Part shown: positions 39,965 through 44,824 of the stretch, in pieces | Position numbering within the stretch: the stretch's first letter is position 1 | Layout of the letters: each line of letters opens with the position of its first letter | From: Thermomicrobiales bacterium | GTDB taxonomy: Bacteria; Chloroflexota; Chloroflexia; Thermomicrobiales; CADCWN01 | Reading direction: 5' to 3' | Length of the DNA: 44,824 nt | Assembly: GCA_030446685.1 (NCBI GenBank) | Contig: JAUJMV010000008.1 | Span: forward strand, 220,369 to 265,192 | Notes under the pieces: generated by a model | What the model saw: only the letters and a program-made list of their open reading frames with translations | What the model was told of the DNA's origin: nothing | Databases searched by the model: none | Program-made: the position numbers and the translations under genes

Positions 39965-42900
39965 ATGTTTACCGCCTTCAAGCGTTTGTTCTGGCTGACC
40001 CTGCTGCTGACCCTGCTGCTGGGCGCTGGCGCTGCCCGCCGGCGGCGCGTCCGCCGCGCCGGCCAGGAAGCAGCTCGGCAGCATGACCGCGAACTGCTCG
40101 CCGACGCTCGCGCGCAGGGCAAAAGCAACCGTCACCGTCCTGATCGCGTGCGCAGCCCGGCGCCAACCGCACCGTGGCGAACGGCACGCCGGACTCGGCG
40201 GCACGGTGCGCTTCCGCGACGACGACGTGAGCTACATCCGCGCGATCGTCCCGACTGATCGGGCCGAGGCGGTCGCGACGTGCTGAACGGCGTCGAGGCG
40301 GTCAGCCTCGACGAGGTCATCCCTGCTGGAGGACCCGCGGCCGACGGCAAGGTGTCACCGACGCCGCAGACGGCGCCGGGCGCGTCCACCCCGAACGACA
40401 ACCCCTACATGCCGATCGGCGAGACCGCAGCGGGCGCAGTTCATGGCGGTCAACCCCGCCTTCGACGGCCGCGGCGTGACGATCGGCACCGACACCGGCA
40501 TCGACCTCAACCACCTGGCCCTGCGCACGACGACCACCGGCGAGCGCAAGGTCGTCGACTGGGTGACCGCCACCGACCTGTTCGATGATGGCGATCCGGA
40601 CCTGGGTCAACATGCAGGACCAGGTCAGCGGCGCCACCTTCGCGTCACCTACACATCGGCGAGACGAAGACGACGGTTACCTACACCGCGCCCGCGGTCG
40701 GCGCCTACCGCATCGGCATCTTCAACGAGCGCGACCGGCGCCTCGGCGGCGAGGTCGGCAGCGACGTCAACCGCGACCGCAACCCGGCCGGCAGCAACGG
40801 CATCTTCGTGGTGCTCTGGGGACACCGCCACCAACAACGTCTACGTCGACACCAACCAGAACAACAGCTTCGCCGACGAGCAGGCGATGACCGATTACCG
40901 CGTCCGCAACGACATCGGTACCTTCGGCACGGACAATCCGGCGACGGTGCGCGAGGCGATGCCGTTCGTCGTCCAGACCGACGGCAAGAACAAGGTCGTC
41001 AACATCGGCATCGTCTCCGGCGCGCACGGTCGCACGTCGCCGGCATCACCGCGGCGAACGGCATGTTCGGCGGCCAGATGACCGGCGCGGCCCCCGGCGC
41101 CAAGCTGGTGTCGATCCGCGTTCGCCTCTTCATCGCCGGCTGCACCGCCCACGCGCTGATCGAGGGGATGACCTTCGTCGCCAAGCAGGCAACGTTGACG
41201 TGATCAACATGTCGATCGGCGGCCTGCCGGCGCTCAACGACGGCAACAACACCCGCGCCGTCCTCTACAACCGGCTGATCGAGCAGTACAAGGTCCAGAT
41301 GTTCATCTCGGCCGGCAACAGCGGCCCCGGCGTCAACACGATCGGCGACCCGTCGGTGGCCGGCAAGGTGCTGAGCGTCGGCTCCTACATCAGCAAGGAC
41401 ACCTGGCAGAAGAACTACGGCTCCGATTCGGAGTTCGTGGACAACCTGCACTACTTCACGTCGCGCGGCCCGCGCGAGGACGGCGGCTTCAAGCCGAACA
41501 TCGTCGCGCCCGGCTCGGCGATCTCGACCGTGCCGACCTGGCAGCCCGGCGGCCCGGTCCCCGGCACCTACACCCGCCGGCCGGCTACGCAATGTTCAAC
41601 GGCACCTCGATGGCCGCGCCGCAGGCGGCGGGCGCGGCGGCGCTGCTGGTCAGCGCGGCCAAGCAGACCGGCGCGCAGCACCAGCCGGACCAGCTCCACC
41701 AGGCGATCAACTCGTCGGCCCGCTTCCTGGACACCGACCCGCTTCCAGGCCTACGACCAGGGCAACGGCCTGATGAACGTCGGCGCGGCCTGGGACTTGC
41801 TCAAGACCAACATCAAGACGGTCGACATCACCTCGTCGGTGAAGGTCAACACGGTCCTCAGCGGCTTCCTGGCGACGCCGGGCTTCGGCCAGGGCATCTA
41901 CGACCGCGAGGGCGTCACCGCTGGGCAATCCTACACCCGGCAGTACACCTTCACCCGCAGCAGCGGCGGCGGCGGCACGTCACCTACAAGCTTAACTGGG
42001 TCGGCAACGACGGCGCGTTCAAGCTGGCCCAGTTCGATCGCCGGGCAGCGCCAGCGCTGACGTCGAAGCCTGCCGCTGAATACGCCGGTGCGGTCGACTT
42101 CTTCACGACGACGTCGGCGCGCACGCCGCGATCCTCAACCTGGACGATCCCGCCACGGCCGGCATCGACTACCAGACGATGAACCTGGTCATTGCGGCGG
42201 AGGGGTTCCCCGCGGCGAACAACTACAGCGTCACCAAGACCGGCACGGTCGGCCGCAACCAGGTGCTGCACTACTTCTTCACCGTGCCGGCCGACACTTC
42301 GCCTTCAAGGTCGACTTCGCCGGCCCGTCCACGGCGGTCGGCAGAACCAGGCGCTGCTTCCTGCGCTACCACTCCTACGGCGTCGGCATCGACTCGAACG
42401 CCAGCACCGCTCTACAGCGTGCCGGCGGCGGCGGCAGGGTGCAACGCGAATAGCCGCACGACCAGCAACCCGCAGGCCGGCGTCTGGGAGGTGACGGTTG
42501 ACGCGCGCCGCACCTCCGACGCGCAGGACGTGCCCTTCACGCTGACCGCCTCGATCCTCGGCGCCAGCGTCTCGCCGAACCCGGACACCATCGAAACGGC
42601 GACGGTGAACACCGGTGTCGAGCGGACCTACACGCTGACCAACCTCTTCGGTGAGTTCACCGGCCGCGCGGTCGGCACGGGGCAGCGCCGCGAAGCGTGA
42701 GGTCAAGAGCATCGGCGACCTGGAAGTCCAGCGCTACGACGTGGACGCGGACGCCGGTTCGACCGCGCTGACCGCGAAGATCGGCGGCTCCGTCCGATAC
42801 TAGCGCCGACCTCGACTTGTACGTCTACAACTGCACCACCGGTGGGGGTCTTGCGAACCTGGCCGGGCAGCTCGGCCGACGGCGACCTGGAAAGAGAAGG

Positions 42901-43273
42901 TCACCGTCGATCGACCCGGCCGCGCCGGCAAGTGGAAGGTCGAGATCGACGGCTACGCCGTGAAGAAGCCGGGACGACGTCCTACAACTACATCGACGTC
43001 TTCGCCAATCCCGCGTTCGGAACGGTGATGGTGACGGACACAATGCCGTGCGCGGGCCGGTCGTCGTGGTCGGTCCCCGGCACGGTGACGGCGAAGACGG
43101 CGCCGGCTGCCGGTCGCATGCCTCGGCGCCGTCCAGGTCCGCACTCGACAGCAACGCGATCGTTGGTTCGGGCGATGTGCGGGTCGAGAGCGTCACGCCG
43201 AATCCGGACCCCGCGCATCGGTGGCGCCGCCTCCTTCGATGCGGGGGAGGCGGACGCCACAACCGCTCTTGTG
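39965..43273 (+). CDS. Secreted S8-family subtilisin-like protease, many frame slips
   Basis: Joined frames give about 1,090 residues. The signal peptide is MFTAFKRLFWLTLLLTLLLG. The catalytic triad is visible: Asp in GVTIGTDTGIDLNH, His in GAHGSHVAGITAANG (slip at 41030), and Ser in FNGTSMAAPQAAGAAALL, with oxyanion Asn in MFISAGNSGPGVN. A long insertion between Asp and His includes calcium-type DTNQNNSFADEQ and GSDVNRDRNPAGS. The C-terminal third holds beta-rich repeats (AGVWEVTVDARRTSD and GKWKVEIDGYAVKK, with SADLDLYVYNCTTG), typical of pre-peptidase C-terminal domains. At least ten slips break it, all near short G/C runs. The end is approximate. ATG 39965 follows CAGGGAGCCAG. Confidence 0.75.
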
Positions 43274-43361
43274 ATCGGGAATCGGGAGCCGTACCCGGCC
43301 CGCCGCACTCTTGCCGTGGCGCCGGCGCTTGGGCCGGAACGCACAGGATGGCGTGCCCTGA

Positions 43362-44063
43362 CTACGGCGGCCCTCCCGCCCCCTCCTCGGGAATCAGCCA
43401 GTCGCGGTCGGGGAGGAGCGCGTCGGGGAGAGTTTCGGCGAACTCCTCGCGCAGCTCCTCGAAGTAGAAGAGCATCAGCGCGACCCGGCGGTTGGCGATG
43501 GCGCGCGCGGTCGGCGTGTGCAACCGGTGGGGCAGCGCCAGCATCCGCGCGAAGAGGCGGTCGAGCGGATACCGCTCGGGGACCAGATCGCGCCCGACCG
43601 CGAAGGGATCGCCGCGCTCGTAGAGCGGCCCCGACCCCGCGACATCCCCCGCCAGGGCGCGCGCCACGCCGAGCGCGCCGAGGTCGTCGAGGCGGTGCGC
43701 GTCCCCCAGCACCCGCGCCTCCAGGCTCAGCGGCGCCCCGCCGCCCTCCGCGTGCCGGGCGATGGCGTCGAGGATCGCCGCGGTCGCCGCGGGCGGCGTC
43801 GCGAGCCGCGCCAGTTCCTCCCCGGCCAGCTCGGCGGCGCGCCCCGCGCGGTCGCCGCCCGGCGCGTCGGCACCGTCCCCCAGGTCGTGCAGCAGCGCGG
43901 CGGCCCCGACGACGAAGCGGTCAGCCTCCTCCTGGCGGGCCAGCCGGCGCCCCAGGCCGTAGACGCGCTCGACGTGCGGCCAGTCGCCGCCGGACCGCGC
44001 GTACAGCCCCTCAACGCGCGCGCGCAACGCCGCCAGCGTCTCGTCGCGCGCGCTCGCCATCAT
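43362..44063 (-). CDS. HD-domain phosphohydrolase
   Basis: About 233 residues. The motif order WPHVERVYGLGRRLARQEEA (His) and VVGAAALLHDLGDGADAPGG (His-Asp) is the HD superfamily signature, with a later RHAEGGGAPLSLEARVLGDA (His and Asp) completing the metal site. The family hydrolyses phosphate from nucleotides such as (p)ppGpp or dNTPs; the substrate is not known. Two adjacent ATG codons (44063 and 44060) follow GGCAGGGGGG. The gene lies downstream of a heptamer foldback that separates it from the next minus-strand gene. Confidence 0.85.
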   Translation of the reverse strand: MMASARDETLAALRARVEGLYARSGGDWPHVERVYGLGRRLARQEEADRFVVGAAALLHDLGDGADAPGGDRAGRAAELAGEELARLATPPAATAAILDAIARHAEGGGAPLSLEARVLGDAHRLDDLGALGVARALAGDVAGSGPLYERGDPFAVGRDLVPERYPLDRLFARMLALPHRLHTPTARAIANRRVALMLFYFEELREEFAETLPDALLPDRDWLIPEEGAGGPP

Positions 44064-44073
44064 CCCCCCTGCC

Positions 44074-44180
44074 GAAGTACGAGGTACGAGGTACGAAGTA
44101 CGAACAGAGATGGGCTGCGTTCGGAGCCACCCCGCCCGCACCACCCCTATTCGTACTTCGTACTTCGTACCTCGTACTTC
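44074..44180. repeat. Heptamer foldback repeat (GTACGAG/GTACGAA)
   Basis: Units GTACGAG, GTACGAG, GTACGAA, GTACGAA run at 44077-44104. The 31-base arm 44074-44104 has its inverted copy at 44150-44180 with a single mismatch, around a 45-nt spacer. On the minus strand the right arm codes KYEVRSTKYE and stop, the end of the next gene. Confidence 0.9.
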
Positions 44181-44674
44181 CCATCGCCGTAGGTCGCCCC
44201 CAGGACCGCGCCGTAGGCGATGTGCCGCAGCACCTGCTGGGCGAAGGGGATCGGGCGGTTCATCTTCGGCAATTCGCCGGAGCGGATCGCCGGGTGGTAG
44301 CGGTCCAGGAACGGCACCAGGCCCCAGAACAAACTGTTCTCGATCTGCGTGAAGAGCGTCCCGCGCAACCAGGGCGGGCCGGGGAGCCGCCGGCCGACCG
44401 CGCCGTAGACCTGCGCCAGCGCCACGCCGTTGGCGAAGTGGATCGCCGTGCCGAGGAGCGGCCAGACGCGCGGATTCGCGCTGAACGGGCGGCCCAGCAG
44501 CATCAGATCGTTGGTCGGGCAGGCGATCAGCCGCAGGTCGATCGCCATCTCCGCCAGGTAGGCCACCGCCCCGAGCACGCCGGCCACCGCCGCCCGCCGC
44601 GGATCGTAGTCCCGGTCGATCAGCCCGCCGAGCCGCCCGCGCAGGCCGTCGCCCCGGTCCCGGTTCTCCGTCAC
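44147..44674 (-). CDS. Predicted small membrane protein, unknown family, ending in the foldback repeat
   Basis: 175 residues. The N-terminus (VTENRDRGDGLRGRLGGLID) is soluble; weakly hydrophobic stretches follow (AAVAGVLGAVAYLAEMAIDL, HFANGVALAQVYGAVGRRLP, FWGLVPFLDRYHPA). I cannot name a family. GTG 44674 follows GAGGGGGCGGAGT, better placed than any upstream codon. The last ten residues (KYEVRSTKYE) and the TAG stop come entirely from the right arm of the foldback at 44150-44180, so the ancestral end has been replaced or extended. Confidence 0.65.
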   Translation of the reverse strand: MTENRDRGDGLRGRLGGLIDRDYDPRRAAVAGVLGAVAYLAEMAIDLRLIACPTNDLMLLGRPFSANPRVWPLLGTAIHFANGVALAQVYGAVGRRLPGPPWLRGTLFTQIENSLFWGLVPFLDRYHPAIRSGELPKMNRPIPFAQQVLRHIAYGAVLGATYGDGKYEVRSTKYE

Positions 44675-44685
44675 ACTCCGCCCCC

Positions 44686-44824
44686 TCACCGCATCGTCGG
44701 CCCCCGGCGCCCGCGGTGATTGTAGCCGACGGCGAGGCGCTGTGTCCGTGGGAACGCCTCCCCGGCAGGGCGGCCCCCGCCCGCAGGAGAGCCCGGGCGT
44801 CGTCGACCACCCGCACGCCACCTC
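44686..44824 (-). CDS. 3' end of a further gene, partial
   Basis: A minus-strand frame enters from the window edge. One reading gives VRVVDDARALLRAGAALPG, and, after a slip near 44760, EAFPRTQRLAVGYNHRG and a TGA at 44686-44688. Too short to identify. It ends 12 bases before the GTG of the next gene, compatible with one operon. Confidence 0.3.
   Translation of the reverse strand, partial: RWRAGGRRRPGSPAGGGRPAGEAFPRTQRLAVGYNHRGRRGPTMR

Noticed and set aside
44322..44340. GAAC-AAACT-GTTC as a second LexA box
   Set aside because: Spacer is five bases rather than four and it lies inside a coding region.

Overview
This is a high-GC bacterial window of about 45 kb. The gene style suggests Chloroflexota, probably Thermomicrobia-like. 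The hints are GC-rich dense coding, GTG starts with strong GGAGG-type ribosome binding sites, TATACT-type -10 boxes, a Gram-positive-type LexA box (GAAC-N4-GTTC), the exported 'FxxYW..NGGLAQQG' repeat protein, and an AceE-like E1/transketolase. No rRNA, tRNA or CRISPR was seen, so the phylum is an inference.

Layout. 1-4.4 kb: a large membrane protein (5' end outside the window), a broken DUF7660-like gene, an APH-fold kinase and an aminoglycoside-adenylyltransferase-like gene. 5.2-7.5 kb: an M24 peptidase, the RNA 2'-phosphotransferase KptA and, convergent to it, a small P-loop kinase. 7.4-10 kb: a homodimeric-PDH-E1/transketolase-like enzyme. 10.3-14.4 kb: an excisionase-type DNA-binding protein, an AlkA-type glycosylase coupled to a single-strand-annealing-like protein, a cysteine-dioxygenase-like cupin, a Pmp3-type membrane peptide and an SRAP (YedK/HMCES) gene under a LexA-like box. 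14.5-22.7 kb: an accessory region with an exported protein, two ECF sigma/anti-sigma systems (one ending in a Cys-rich probably Tat-exported peptide), an IS630 element and decayed fragments. 22.8-29.4 kb: RqcH, a beta-lactamase-fold exported protein, an alpha/beta hydrolase and a Gfo/Idh/MocA dehydrogenase. 29.7-33.4 kb: a zinc-ribbon protein, a sulfatase and an N-acyl-D-amino-acid deacylase. 33.5-37.3 kb: a HigA-like antitoxin with a toxin remnant, then an apparently coupled run DUF4385 - HExxH protein - SpoU methyltransferase - GT2. 37.4-39.4 kb: dnaG. 40-43.3 kb: a secreted subtilase. 43.4-44.8 kb: an HD-domain gene, a small membrane protein and a gene end.

Two window-wide themes stand out. 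First, many foldback repeats share one architecture (tandem 7-mers or 9-mers, a 25-54 nt spacer, then an inverted copy) but have unrelated unit sequences. Some lie inside open frames, and at two loci they supply the last codons and the stop codon of a gene. Second, many real genes are broken by single-base slips at short G or C runs. Because the essential dnaG is broken repeatedly, most of these breaks are probably assembly indels rather than true pseudogenes. Gene ends next to such slips are therefore approximate.
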